From Treponema sp. (GTDB lineage Bacteria; Spirochaetota; Spirochaetia; Treponematales; Treponemataceae), in contig JAFLSN010000005.1 in the NCBI GenBank assembly GCA_022510905.1, forward strand, positions 1 to 64,000: a stretch of DNA of 64,000 nt, in the 5' to 3' direction. Both the position numbers and the translations under genes were made by a program. The notes beneath the pieces were generated by a model. That model searched no databases. It was given only the letters and a program-made list of their open reading frames with translations, and was not told the origin of the DNA. This document shows, piece by piece, positions 8,701 through 16,604 of this stretch. How positions within the stretch are numbered: position 1 is the first letter of the stretch; each line of letters opens with the position of its first letter.

Positions 8701-11700
8701 GCGCTGAGTGAACCACAATATCAACCGCCTTGCTTTTGTATGTGCCACCGTGCGCGTCCTGCACCACCAGAACAACATCGCGGTAAGTGCCGTTTTCACT
8801 GGCATTGACTGTTATCATGTGGTCTTTTACCGAAACAAAAAGGCCATCGGCAGGTTGTTGCAGCGAAGCCGTGATTGCACCGGAAACGTTTGCAAAGCCT
8901 GTCAGCGAAGCGCCGTTTTTTAGCACATAACGATTTTGTGCGATATCTTCATGAACACCATCCAGTGGCATCCAATAAACGCCTTCTTCGCTGTCTGCAT
9001 GAGCGGCGTTCCGCAGTACCGAGATCGTGCCGCGCACAGTGGTAACCAAATTCTTGCTGTCTTGAATGGTTGCCCCTAGTTTTAAAATGCCAGCAGGCAG
9101 ATTGACCAGAGGAATATCTGCTTCATACTGAAAAATGCCAGCGCCGGGAGTCGTTATTTTGCGCAAAGAAGCCGTACCGTTTTTTTTGTCCTTGCCGTCA
9201 GATGTATCCGTTTCTTCCAAAAACCACTTTACAGATGCGACCGATGTTTTTGATTCAATAAAAAGAGTCGCTTTGTGATTTTCATTGTTGCCCGAATCAA
9301 TATACACCGGCATACCGCTTTTGTACGGAGAACCGTCAACCGAGCTTACAAAAGCGGTGATGTCTCCTTCTTTTGTAACAGTGTGTGTAGTCGTAATCCG
9401 CCCGTCTGTACCACGCAATGGAAGCACGGAAAATGTGATTTCGTTTGTGCCGCCTTGCAGAAGCTCTGTACGTATGCGTTTGAACAAAATGTCGGATTCT
9501 TCTTGATACAGACAACATGCATACAGGTCAATGCCTTCAAACCAATAGATGGCCGGTTTTGCCGGCACGGGAACAGCCGATTCTCCTGCGAGAAGCTCGG
9601 TGCGGGTATACGGAATCTTTCGCACAGCAACAGCTTCTGCCGTGGTTTTGCCTGATGTGTTGCGGGCCAGAATTTCAACAACAGAAATGCCTTCAACAAA
9701 ATCATCGCTTGTAAAGTTTATCTGAAAGGAATCTGTCTGGTTTGCGGCGACCGTTTTTATATCGTGAACATCAGAAACCGGCCGTTCCGACGATGACGTT
9801 ACAATGCCGTTATTTAAAACCGCGGCGGCAGAAAAAATGCGGTACGAAACAGTGGCTTCACTTGAGCTTCGCACGGTGCCTGAAATCGAAAGCGCGGTGC
9901 TTGTTTTGAATTCAAACGGAATACCAGTTTCGGCGCTGTCGTTGTCAATCGTGAGCGCGGGGGCATCTGATTCAATTTTAAAATATAGTTGACGGGAATC
10001 ATACACGGCACCTGTTGTTGTGGTAACGCGAACCACCACTGGACCAGACCCGCCGGTTCCCGGTTCAAGCACAATGCTGTTTCCGATGAGTTTTGGTATG
10101 GCGGCTTTTGTTGGCGGAACCAGTTCCACACGCTGTGCCGTGCCGCCCACAAAATAGCCGCTCACAGAATACGGAGAATTTATGGAAATGCCGCCATCGC
10201 TTGCAACAGTGCTGTCGTCAAAGTACACGCCGGGTTTTTGCGTGTACACCTTTGAAAGGTCGCGCACATTCAAAACAGCATAATGAACGGCTTCGTGTCC
10301 CAAAACATCAACAGCCCGTATACACAGGCGACTTACGCCCCAAGGCAGATGTGAAACAGGAATGGTTACTGTTGAAGCTTTTTCGCGAGTTTTTATCTTG
10401 ACAGGTTTTTGTTCTTTACCTCCGATTCCCCAGGTGAGTTCATACCCCACTTCGCTGAGTCCGCTGCCGGAATTAACGACAACTTCATAAACGGCATTTG
10501 ATTCAGGATTTAGCTCCATGCCGTTTACAAAAGGCTTGGCCGAACCATTTTCCCTAAGCACTGCGGAACTGAACGCAGGGCCTTCACCCTGCACGGTAAA
10601 CGCAACTGTTGTTTTGTTTCCGCGCACACCATACTTGTCTGTACCATACACAGAAATCGTATGTCTGCCGCTTGAAAGCGCCGTTGGAATATCCGCATAA
10701 AAAACACCGTTACAGGCAATTTGCTGTTCTATACCGTCATCCAGCTGCCAAGTGATTGCAACAACGCCATCATCGTCATAAGCAACCCCGCGAAAAAAAA
10801 GATTTTCCCCGGTACTTTCAAAAACAGCTCCATCTGCGGGCGAAACAACTGCTACCACGGGTTTGTCGGCTTCCTGGTCAAGGATTATCGGACACTTTGT
10901 TGTAGTCTGATTTCCTGCAATGTCAGTAGCCGTAACAACAAAGTCAGGTGCTTTTGCCATTCCAATGGCGTTTAACTCCTGCACCCAATACGGATTCCCC
11001 GGAGCAAGAATAAAATCGCCAGCCTGATTCCCCCATTTGTACGAAAGCGATCGTATGCCAACGGTGTCTTTTGCATATCCTGCCACCGTAAAGATTCCGT
11101 TCACAGCCTGATTTGGAAGCGGCGCAACAATTTTTACATCCGGTTTGGTATTGTCAATGACCGAAAGAAATGAATACATTCCCTGTGAACCTGTGGTGTC
11201 CGTGGCACGGAACCAGCAGACAAACGGGCCATCAGGAAATTTCAGCGTATCGATTGGGAGGGTAAAAGTCCAGCATGAAGAAGGCTCGTCCCGACTGGTG
11301 AGTTCTGAAAAACGCTTACGAGTTTCGACCGGTGCAAATGTTTGGCCGCCATCGAGACTGTATTCAACGCTGGCGACTCCATTGCCATCGGTGACCGTTC
11401 CGTTCAGCACAATCTTGCCGCTCACGACTTCGCCCATGCCAATGTTTGTTATTCTGGTAACCGGGGCACGGCGGTCAAGATGCCATGCAACGCTTACGAC
11501 GGGACTGCGCAAACCGTTTATGTCTGTGCCGTATGCTTCGATGGTGTGGGAACCTTCGGACATAGAAGTGGTGTCAACGTAAAAAGACCAGAAGCTTCTG
11601 CCTGTTGCCGTTTTTATGTCGGCTTCGTTTCCGTCAATGACAAGATTCACGCTGTCTATTGCATTGCTGCTGCATGTGCCCATGATATTCAGGCTGCCTG

Positions 11701-11983
11701 AAACACGCATATTTTGAACGGGATTTGTAATATTCACAACCGGCAGGCCAGATTCATCTTTAATTCTGATGTTGAAAGGACCGACTACGCTCTGGTTTCC
11801 AGCTTTGTCGGTGGCAGTTACCAGCGCGCTGTATTTACCGTCCGGTTTGTCTTGAATGTCAAATTCTTCCTGCCAGCTGCTTGCCGCACCAACAGAACGC
11901 TCCATGGCATTGCTTTTTCCGCGGGCGTACACCACGAAAGCAGCACAAAGCGTCAAGATGCATGCAAGACAGATTCGTGGCAT
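5795..11983 (-). CDS. Giant Ig-like repeat surface or periplasmic protein (2062 aa)
   Basis: It starts MPRICLACILTLCAAFVVYA, a signal peptide, then carries many imperfect repeats of about 90-100 residues. Each has the pattern D-N/R-T-x-P-V, V-x-I-x-x-P, G, I/V-x-G-x-A-x-D, followed by V-x-x-S-x-D-N-G, typical of bacterial Ig-like/cadherin-like beta-sandwich domains. Examples are VNGIFTVAGYAKDTVGIRSL, MTNDFVVSGFVSDDDG and VKGYVTMHGSASDKNGI. The last 200 residues lose the repeat pattern and end in alternating aromatic residues with a terminal Phe (SLGLHVNVF), like an outer-membrane beta-barrel end. A long adhesin or cell-envelope scaffold is the likely role, but no catalytic motif was seen. GGGAG precedes the ATG. 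Confidence 0.8.
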   Translation of the reverse strand: MPRICLACILTLCAAFVVYARGKSNAMERSVGAASSWQEEFDIQDKPDGKYSALVTATDKAGNQSVVGPFNIRIKDESGLPVVNITNPVQNMRVSGSLNIMGTCSSNAIDSVNLVIDGNEADIKTATGRSFWSFYVDTTSMSEGSHTIEAYGTDINGLRSPVVSVAWHLDRRAPVTRITNIGMGEVVSGKIVLNGTVTDGNGVASVEYSLDGGQTFAPVETRKRFSELTSRDEPSSCWTFTLPIDTLKFPDGPFVCWFRATDTTGSQGMYSFLSVIDNTKPDVKIVAPLPNQAVNGIFTVAGYAKDTVGIRSLSYKWGNQAGDFILAPGNPYWVQELNAIGMAKAPDFVVTATDIAGNQTTTKCPIILDQEADKPVVAVVSPADGAVFESTGENLFFRGVAYDDDGVVAITWQLDDGIEQQIACNGVFYADIPTALSSGRHTISVYGTDKYGVRGNKTTVAFTVQGEGPAFSSAVLRENGSAKPFVNGMELNPESNAVYEVVVNSGSGLSEVGYELTWGIGGKEQKPVKIKTREKASTVTIPVSHLPWGVSRLCIRAVDVLGHEAVHYAVLNVRDLSKVYTQKPGVYFDDSTVASDGGISINSPYSVSGYFVGGTAQRVELVPPTKAAIPKLIGNSIVLEPGTGGSGPVVVRVTTTTGAVYDSRQLYFKIESDAPALTIDNDSAETGIPFEFKTSTALSISGTVRSSSEATVSYRIFSAAAVLNNGIVTSSSERPVSDVHDIKTVAANQTDSFQINFTSDDFVEGISVVEILARNTSGKTTAEAVAVRKIPYTRTELLAGESAVPVPAKPAIYWFEGIDLYACCLYQEESDILFKRIRTELLQGGTNEITFSVLPLRGTDGRITTTHTVTKEGDITAFVSSVDGSPYKSGMPVYIDSGNNENHKATLFIESKTSVASVKWFLEETDTSDGKDKKNGTASLRKITTPGAGIFQYEADIPLVNLPAGILKLGATIQDSKNLVTTVRGTISVLRNAAHADSEEGVYWMPLDGVHEDIAQNRYVLKNGASLTGFANVSGAITASLQQPADGLFVSVKDHMITVNASENGTYRDVVLVVQDAHGGTYKSKAVDIVVHSAPPLITLLQPINMSWVQNEIALHGTTSGRNIAAVEYTLAGENSSEWIRLPVQDGVFLGSIDVSAMPDGPIPIDIRTVGADSAGLFHAIVCKDTEAPKVSVILPEAGAVVNGETTIVFSVQDAGRLQTITYASSDGQQKSSFDHFAPELYSDEGQEHSLHSMASALPSMRVGSQVYPIGNDMRFLFVDAAGNTTTLDSYDFTVDAERDLPLIEIVMPEENAIMTNDFVVSGFVSDDDGKCNFLYRIDNGEWLTVSDEDGTPVSGYHFEIPVQLESMTDNEHVVYVCAQDVHGTKGPEATRRFRISLEEPKMTVDFPAISETVKGYVTMHGSASDKNGISRVQVSIDNGASYNDVEGTSEWTYTFDTHVIQDGTHAVFFKVRDSYGIESLHSTLLSVDNTKPVMQLELPLDDSRTSRNVFFSGLAADNIELAKLYITVRSLDENRTIPLDLAHVNLEPFKIISHVLDISALPDGFYNVQLTAEDAAENVTRVSRNIQLDKATPPSSVSVLYPLNGAHVQGVFNIYGTAQSEEDEISDVALLIDGIELASLSASEIISSDYFKFQLMNVMQRSQKQIAAHNETETVVSGQNFELSEGTHHYRVVATTQSGKKITSDEHTFVYSAYGPWVTVENFMYGDFAMNRPVIHGDAGYMLSADDLDALNSKKTPRAVREHLASKTIKYVQLSLDNGRTYTPVSKFKKGKWQYQIESDEMKPGYHFLLLKAEMMNGEVALERMLVQVDRTPPVVRLIAPSVGGHYSQLLEFTGLASDNEELQDVTLTLSKGNNKPSYEMPGFVHGMYLDASVWGATLWDVGLGLTAFNNAVKIQGHFGQFTQVQRDFVSDMLSRERSNFRFGGNVVGAKIITQFAQIPFHRLFGRDFDWLSATFAVGANFSYFSETAARDAEGNSIPQVLSALLLQVEFPRITFDRMKVFRTWAFYVEPQMWFVSSDFGSALGDRFVPTFSLGLHVNVF

Positions 11984-12015
11984 ACCAAAATGCTCCCGTA
12001 AAAAAATTATACTAT

Positions 12016-12044
12016 AATATACCGAATTTCGGCTAATTTAGCAA
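12016..12044 (-). promoter_or_regulatory. Sigma-70 promoter of the Ig-repeat/radical SAM operon
   Basis: On the minus strand, TTGCTA (12039-12044), a 17-bp spacer and TATATT (12016-12021) lie about 33 bp before the start codon at 11983, leaving a short leader with a GGGAG ribosome-binding site. Confidence 0.6.
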
Positions 12045-12264
12045 AGACCATCAGTAGATACAAAACCTGTCAGTGTGCTGTGGCAATCAGCACAGCTCAA
12101 CGCAAAAGCGACCTTCACTTTGCAAAACGGGTTGCGATTTCTGGAACGTGGCAGCCCGGGTGGTAAAAAATCTTTGGACATTTGCGGGTGCCTTGTTCTT
12201 ATTAAGGTATCGCAGTCAATGGCATGTAGCCCTTCCACACGAATCACACTCAACGGCTATGCGG
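12045..12264. other. Intergenic, no gene recognised
   Basis: Open frames on both strands here (for example about 70 codons on each) overlap one another, lack ribosome-binding sites and have no recognisable motif. I see only the two promoters at the edges. Confidence 0.5.
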
Positions 12265-12293
12265 TTGTAATGGTTCTGAAAGAAAAGTAAAAT
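12265..12293 (+). promoter_or_regulatory. Promoter of the Nudix gene, leaderless type
   Basis: TTGTAA (12265-12270), a 17-bp spacer and TAAAAT (12288-12293) end 8 bp before the ATG at 12302. Transcription would start at or next to the start codon. Confidence 0.5.
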
Positions 12294-12301
12294 GGGTAAT
12301 C

Positions 12302-12841
12302 ATGAAAGACAATATTTTTTCGTGCTGTCCAGACTGCGGAGGAAAGCAGATCCAGACGCTTCGTGGCGGCCGCCAGTGGGTATGTTCCGAATGCGGCTTT
12401 GATTTATACAACAATGTCGCCGCCGCTGTGGGAATGATTATTCAAAACCACGAAGGACTGGTGCTGTTTGAGCAACGTGCGAAAGAACCGCGCAAGGGAT
12501 TTTTAGCCCTTCCTGGTGGATTTGTTGATCCAGATGAAAGCCTTGAAAACGCCGCGTTCCGCGAATGCCGCGAAGAGCTTGGACTCTCACTTGAAAATAT
12601 TCGCTATTTGTGCTCTTTTCCAAATACTTATGTTTATAAAAACATAACATACAAAACGTGCGATTCTTTTTTTACCGCCATGCTGCCGCCAAATTCAATC
12701 TTTCGCAGCCAGCAAAGCGAGGTAACATCGATTGCATGGAAGCCAGTTCATTCTGCCTCTGATGTGGAAAAATTGCCAATCGCGTTTGATTCCACAAAAA
12801 ATGCACTGCTCCAATGGCTTTCACAGGAAAAGCATAAATGA
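12302..12841 (+). CDS. Nudix hydrolase with N-terminal zinc ribbon
   Basis: A 179-residue protein. Residues 9-31 carry two CxxC knuckles (CPDCGG and CSECGF), a zinc ribbon. The Nudix box at about 72-95 is exact: GGFVDPDESLENAAFRECRE followed by ELGL fits G-x5-E-x7-R-E-x2-E-E-x-G. Such proteins hydrolyse nucleoside-diphosphate derivatives, and zinc-ribbon versions are often NADH/ADP-ribose or damaged-nucleotide hydrolases; the substrate cannot be read from sequence. The SQPWPFPxS signature of NudC is absent. The stop overlaps the next gene by 4 bp (ATGA), indicating translational coupling. Confidence 0.88.
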   Translation: MKDNIFSCCPDCGGKQIQTLRGGRQWVCSECGFDLYNNVAAAVGMIIQNHEGLVLFEQRAKEPRKGFLALPGGFVDPDESLENAAFRECREELGLSLENIRYLCSFPNTYVYKNITYKTCDSFFTAMLPPNSIFRSQQSEVTSIAWKPVHSASDVEKLPIAFDSTKNALLQWLSQEKHK

Positions 12842-13182
12842 CGGTGGAACTTGCGCTGTTTGTGGCAGGCGGTGTGCTGTGGTGCGTGGTGCTTGTGTAT
12901 TTTTGTCATGCCATCCACGCCGCAAAAAAAAAGAATATGCGCCAGAGTGCAAGGACTCAGCCGTCCAAAGACGAACAGAACCCAGCAGTGCCCAAACCGG
13001 CACCATCGATGTACGGCTCCGTAGCTCTTTCGTTTGCGCTGGTTGTTTTGCCGATTTTGGTGCCGCTTTCTCGTTTTGTCATGGCCATTATGGAACTTTG
13101 TGCCGTGCTTGCGCTGTTTATCACATTGCGCGAGCGTTTGTCGCAATACAAGCAAAACACAGAAGATGAATCTGAAAACTGA
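12838..13182 (+). CDS. Small membrane protein, unknown function
   Basis: 114 residues starting in the ATGA overlap with the Nudix gene. A hydrophobic segment at residues 4-26 is followed by a Lys/Gln-rich polar loop, then two closely spaced hydrophobic segments at about 60-100 and an acidic tail (NTEDESEN). Probably three membrane helices with no recognised motif. The coupling suggests co-expression with the Nudix hydrolase, not a known shared function. Confidence 0.65.
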   Translation: MTVELALFVAGGVLWCVVLVYFCHAIHAAKKKNMRQSARTQPSKDEQNPAVPKPAPSMYGSVALSFALVVLPILVPLSRFVMAIMELCAVLALFITLRERLSQYKQNTEDESEN

Positions 13183-13948
13183 ACGCAGCATTTGAACGGC
13201 ATCCCTAAAAGTCTGCAATGCAAACCAATCAGCGCCATGCATCTTTAAAATGGAAGCTGAAGCCACCGGTACACAGTTTCAAGCCACATATGAATGTGCA
13301 CAAATCAACACATCCCGCCGCAAACATCGGGGATGATTTTTCTGACTATTAGAAGCTTGGCATTGGTTTGCTGCCATTACAAAGCATTGCGGCAAATGAT
13401 ACACGACTTTTGTTTCGCCCAAGCTCGTGGCGCAGTTTTAAGCAAATAGGCAGACCGCATGCCTTTCCGCACAAATCAAAAATGCGTGGGATTACGGTGC
13501 GCCGTTTTGTCCAAACTTCCATGCAGCCAGTTCTGCCAGGGGCGGTTTGAATACGGATGTTTCAGACAAAAAGTAGCGAATTACGTTACAGCCTAGTATT
13601 CTAAGCCGGTTATGAAGAGTCTCGTACACCAATTTCCCTCTGCTTTTTCACAAGTTATCCACAGGTTTTGGAAACCGGGCGAAATATAGCAAAACACAAT
13701 CAAAGCTAATTCTCTGTAATATGGGGAATTATACAACCAAGCCCTCGCTGAGAATATCTTGTTGCATTGTAAGGATTTATAAATGTCAAGAGGAATTTGG
13801 CAGATTTTTTTAAATATTTTTTTTGCACAAAATACAATTCATCATTTATACTGGTGAATTATGGATTTTTTTCCACAGGTAATACACAGCCACCGTTTAC
13901 ATTTGCAGACAAAGCTGTTCCTGTGGAATCCATTCATGCTGGTCAGAT
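13183..13948. other. Long intergenic region with two DnaA-box-like sites
   Basis: 766 bp without a convincing gene. It holds a perfect DnaA box TTATCCACA (13655-13663) and a near-match TTTTCCACA (13869-13877), both followed by GGT. Between them is a very AT-rich stretch with long T runs (about 13785-13860). A possible plus-strand promoter (TTGCAC, 18 bp, TATACT, about 13826-13855) reads toward the 3' end of the STAS gene. No dnaA, dnaN or parA gene is nearby. Confidence 0.4.
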
Positions 13949-14497
13949 TTAGCCCAAAAAAACATGTCCCTGCTGGTCAATCGCCAAAATGCTCTTGCAT
14001 TCTGAACATCTAAATCGCCCGCTCTTTGTTGCCTTGAGGCGCTTTGAACATACAGGGCAGGCAAACACATTTGGAAACACGCTCGTTGCCGCAGGCGCAC
14101 CGTGTTTAAAGAAATCCACCGCATCATGAATAGAATCTTTGATGTTGAAGAACTGACAGAATCCCAGCAGCTGAAATACTTCATACACTTTTGGCTGAAT
14201 GTTCAGCAACACAATGTCGCCGCCTTTTGGCTTTATCAGTTTTAGAAAAGCCGTAAAAGACCCTATTCCTGTAGAAGAAACATAATTCAAGTTTGAACAG
14301 CTAAAAATAAGATTCACAAAGCCTGCGCTAACTATCTTGCCAACCTGTTTTTGAAAAAACACAGAATTATATGTATCGATATAGCCATTCAAATTGACAA
14401 TGAGACAATTATTAACTTCGGCAACTTTATCGAGCGTTATTTTAAGGCTTTCATCCCGGTCGTTGTTAAAGTCTGGTACCAGATCGTCGTTGCTCAT
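13949..14497 (-). CDS. STAS-domain protein (anti-anti-sigma-like) with C-terminal zinc ribbon
   Basis: 182 residues. A STAS domain spans about 20-125 with the loop NYVSSTGIGSF, where the Ser of SSTG is the position phosphorylated in anti-sigma-factor antagonists. After a short linker, residues about 145-175 form a zinc ribbon (CPVCSKRL and CSECKS). Such proteins work in partner-switching with an anti-sigma kinase; none is in this window. The start is set at 14495-14497 because GGGAGGACT directly precedes it; an upstream in-frame start lacks a site. Confidence 0.82.
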   Translation of the reverse strand: MSNDDLVPDFNNDRDESLKITLDKVAEVNNCLIVNLNGYIDTYNSVFFQKQVGKIVSAGFVNLIFSCSNLNYVSSTGIGSFTAFLKLIKPKGGDIVLLNIQPKVYEVFQLLGFCQFFNIKDSIHDAVDFFKHGAPAATSVFPNVFACPVCSKRLKATKSGRFRCSECKSILAIDQQGHVFLG

Positions 14498-14546
14498 AGT
14501 CCTCCCTAAATGCCAAAAGGCACGGTTTTGCAAAAACTTCGGAGCT

Positions 14547-14576
14547 AGTTTACAATAAAAACATGTATTATGTCAA
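14547..14576 (-). promoter_or_regulatory. Sigma-70 promoter of the STAS gene
   Basis: TTGACA (14571-14576 on the minus strand), an 18-bp spacer and TAAACT (14547-14552), about 50 bp before the start codon, giving a normal leader. Confidence 0.55.
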
Positions 14577-14749
14577 ACCCGCACCGATAGATTTGCAAGG
14601 ATTCAGCATGAAACGGCGAATTTAAACTTGCGCATACAACTTGCTGTTAAAAAATTCCCGAAGTAATTTGCACTTCAGCATGATTCACATTCCGCGCTTT
14701 TATCAATCAGACCGGCAAACTGGCCGCCGGGTGGGCGATTTCAGCCTTG

Positions 14750-14778
14750 TTGTATAAATATGCAAAACCAGTTATACT
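14750..14778 (+). promoter_or_regulatory. Sigma-70 promoter of map
   Basis: TTGTAT (14750-14755), a 17-bp spacer and TATACT (14773-14778). The start codon at 14804 lies 25 bp downstream with AGGAG between, a conventional leader. Confidence 0.65.
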
Positions 14779-14803
14779 GCGTACACGAGCAGAGGAGTTC
14801 GGC

Positions 14804-15601
14804 ATGATTCGCCTGAAAAATGATGACCAGATTGCAAATATACGAAAAAGCTGCCACCTGCTGGCTGATTTATTCAACGAAATAATTCCAAAAGTGCGGC
14901 CGGGCGTAAGCACCAAGCAGATTGATGACTGGTGCGTGGATTTTATGCGGAAACATGGCGGCAAACCGGCCTGGTATGCGGAAGGATTTCCAGGAAGCGT
15001 CTGCACGAGCATAAACGATACCGTGATTCATGGAGTGCCAAGCAAGCATGATATTGTGCGGGATGGAGACCTTGTTTCACTTGACATCGGCATAAACTTG
15101 AACGGCTACATTTCAGACAGCTGCCACACTGTTATGGTCGGCAACGTGCTGCCCCGGCACCGCAAACTGGTGCATGTGACCCGGGAAGCGCTGCTCGCAG
15201 GAATCAACGCATGTAAAAAAGGCGGCAGACTTTCAGACATTGCAAAAGCCGTTACAGAAGTATGCCACAACCAGAACGGATACGGTGTTGTTTACGACTA
15301 CTGTGGACACGGCGTGGGGCTTGGCGTGCACGAAGACCCGAGTGTGCCGAACAACTATCCGTTTCGAGGGCATAACCCGCGAATCCAGGCCGGCATGGTG
15401 CTGGCCATAGAGCCCATGATTAACGAAGGCACCCCCGACGTGATTACCGGCGATAAAAAAAGTGAATGGACAGTAAAAACTGCGGACGGTGCATGGAGCT
15501 GCCATGAGGAACACAGTGTCGCGGTATTCCCTGACCACACCGAAGTGCTTACTGATTTGGACTATGCAGGAAATTCATGCCTAAAAGGAACCAGTCTATA
15601 G
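14804..15601 (+). CDS. map: Type I methionine aminopeptidase
   Basis: 265 residues, the normal size for a bacterial type Ia enzyme. It removes the initiator Met from nascent proteins using two divalent metals. The five metal ligands are visible: Asp in LVSLDIGI, Asp in YISDSCHT, His in GHGVGLGVHE, Glu in AIEPMIN and Glu in EEHSVAVF. No SEC-C or SH3 extension is present. The ATG at 14804 is preferred to an upstream TTG because of AGGAG 7 nt before it and because the promoter overlaps the upstream codons. Confidence 0.96.
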   Translation: MIRLKNDDQIANIRKSCHLLADLFNEIIPKVRPGVSTKQIDDWCVDFMRKHGGKPAWYAEGFPGSVCTSINDTVIHGVPSKHDIVRDGDLVSLDIGINLNGYISDSCHTVMVGNVLPRHRKLVHVTREALLAGINACKKGGRLSDIAKAVTEVCHNQNGYGVVYDYCGHGVGLGVHEDPSVPNNYPFRGHNPRIQAGMVLAIEPMINEGTPDVITGDKKSEWTVKTADGAWSCHEEHSVAVFPDHTEVLTDLDYAGNSCLKGTSL

Positions 15602-15658
15602 GTTCCGCCTGATTTTCAGAAATATTCCAAACGATTGAATAAAGAGGGGGCAAAGAAT

Positions 15659-16438
15659 ATGTCAAACCACGATTTTAGCGCACAGGATATACAGCCACGC
15701 GCTTTAATTACAGCGCTCTGCGTAATTGTCATGGTGGCCAGTGCATCTATGGCAGGAAGCATAATATGGGGCAGAGGCATGAACGGCAAATCGCTGCTGC
15801 TTATAGTTGTATTTGCGGGCATAGGCGCCGTGCTGGGACGTGTGCTTGGCGGCACCACAAAAGGCCGCGTTACAGCAGTTTCGGTATGTCTTGTGCTTGC
15901 AATATTTATAAATGCAGGAGCCCGCTACAGCACAACCGATGCATGGCTATTAAATTCTCCGTGGCCTGAACATACAATCGGACACACCAGCTTTTCATAT
16001 CCCGCCAAATTCGCACAAAAAAAACTTCCCGACTCGTTCATTCCCAACGGAACTGTGCGCGTATTCACCAACGAAAACACAAAGCGTTATGCAAGCTACA
16101 TGATCTACGATTTTACCGGACAGTTTCCATCGCTTGAAGACTCGCTTTCAGGAAGTATAACGGCCATGCTGAACGGAATCGGCGCAGTATTTGAAGAATG
16201 GGATGACAGCGCTGAAATGACAACAAAAGCTATCCGCGCCAGATTCACCTATACACTGCGCAACACATCATACACTGGACTTGCATTTGCCTATGCGGAA
16301 GGTGCCCATTACGAGCTGCTTGCATTTTATCCGCTCAGGGCAGCATATCCAGAAGCGTTTCTTGAACGCATCTCAAACAGTATTTGTGTGGACGGAAGGC
16401 CACCATTTAAAACAGAACGTTCAAAATCGGAAACCTAA
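15659..16438 (+). CDS. Membrane-anchored protein of unknown function
   Basis: 259 residues. The first 95 residues hold three hydrophobic segments (TALCVIVMVASASMAG, LLLIVVFAGIGAVLG, VSVCLVLAIFINAG). The remaining 160 residues are soluble, starting with SYPAKFAQKKLPDS and containing no motif I recognise; the mixed alpha/beta pattern would place a domain outside the membrane. GAGGGGG lies 8 nt before the chosen ATG; an in-frame ATG eight codons upstream has no site. It follows map by 57 bp and may be co-transcribed. Confidence 0.7.
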   Translation: MSNHDFSAQDIQPRALITALCVIVMVASASMAGSIIWGRGMNGKSLLLIVVFAGIGAVLGRVLGGTTKGRVTAVSVCLVLAIFINAGARYSTTDAWLLNSPWPEHTIGHTSFSYPAKFAQKKLPDSFIPNGTVRVFTNENTKRYASYMIYDFTGQFPSLEDSLSGSITAMLNGIGAVFEEWDDSAEMTTKAIRARFTYTLRNTSYTGLAFAYAEGAHYELLAFYPLRAAYPEAFLERISNSICVDGRPPFKTERSKSET

Positions 16439-16517
16439 ATGGCGTTGCCGATTTTAACTCCGGGTTTTTCAAAACTCGGTTATTGGCTGCCGTTTCTCAC
16501 TTCATTACGGAACGGCG

Positions 16518-16561
16518 TTTCCAACAATGAAAAAACTTTACACTTTTTTCATTGTTGGAAA
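16518..16561. repeat. Perfect 18-bp inverted repeat upstream of icd
   Basis: 16518-16535 (TTTCCAACAATGAAAAAA) is the exact reverse complement of 16544-16561, with an 8-bp loop. The A and T runs face the loop, so it is not a standard terminator with a trailing T tract, although it may still end the upstream transcript. It lies 44 bp before the icd start and could be an operator or a stable leader structure. Confidence 0.75.
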
Positions 16562-16604
16562 TATGTGAAGCATTCAATCTAACAGATGCCGCAGGAGGAC
16601 TATA

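Noticed and set aside
12038..12290. Overlapping frames of about 70 codons on both strands
   Set aside because: No ribosome-binding sites, no motifs and mutual overlap; two of them run through the promoter regions.
13655..13877. Calling this region oriC outright
   Set aside because: Only one perfect DnaA box and one near match, and no dnaA/dnaN/gyrB neighbourhood; kept as a finding only.
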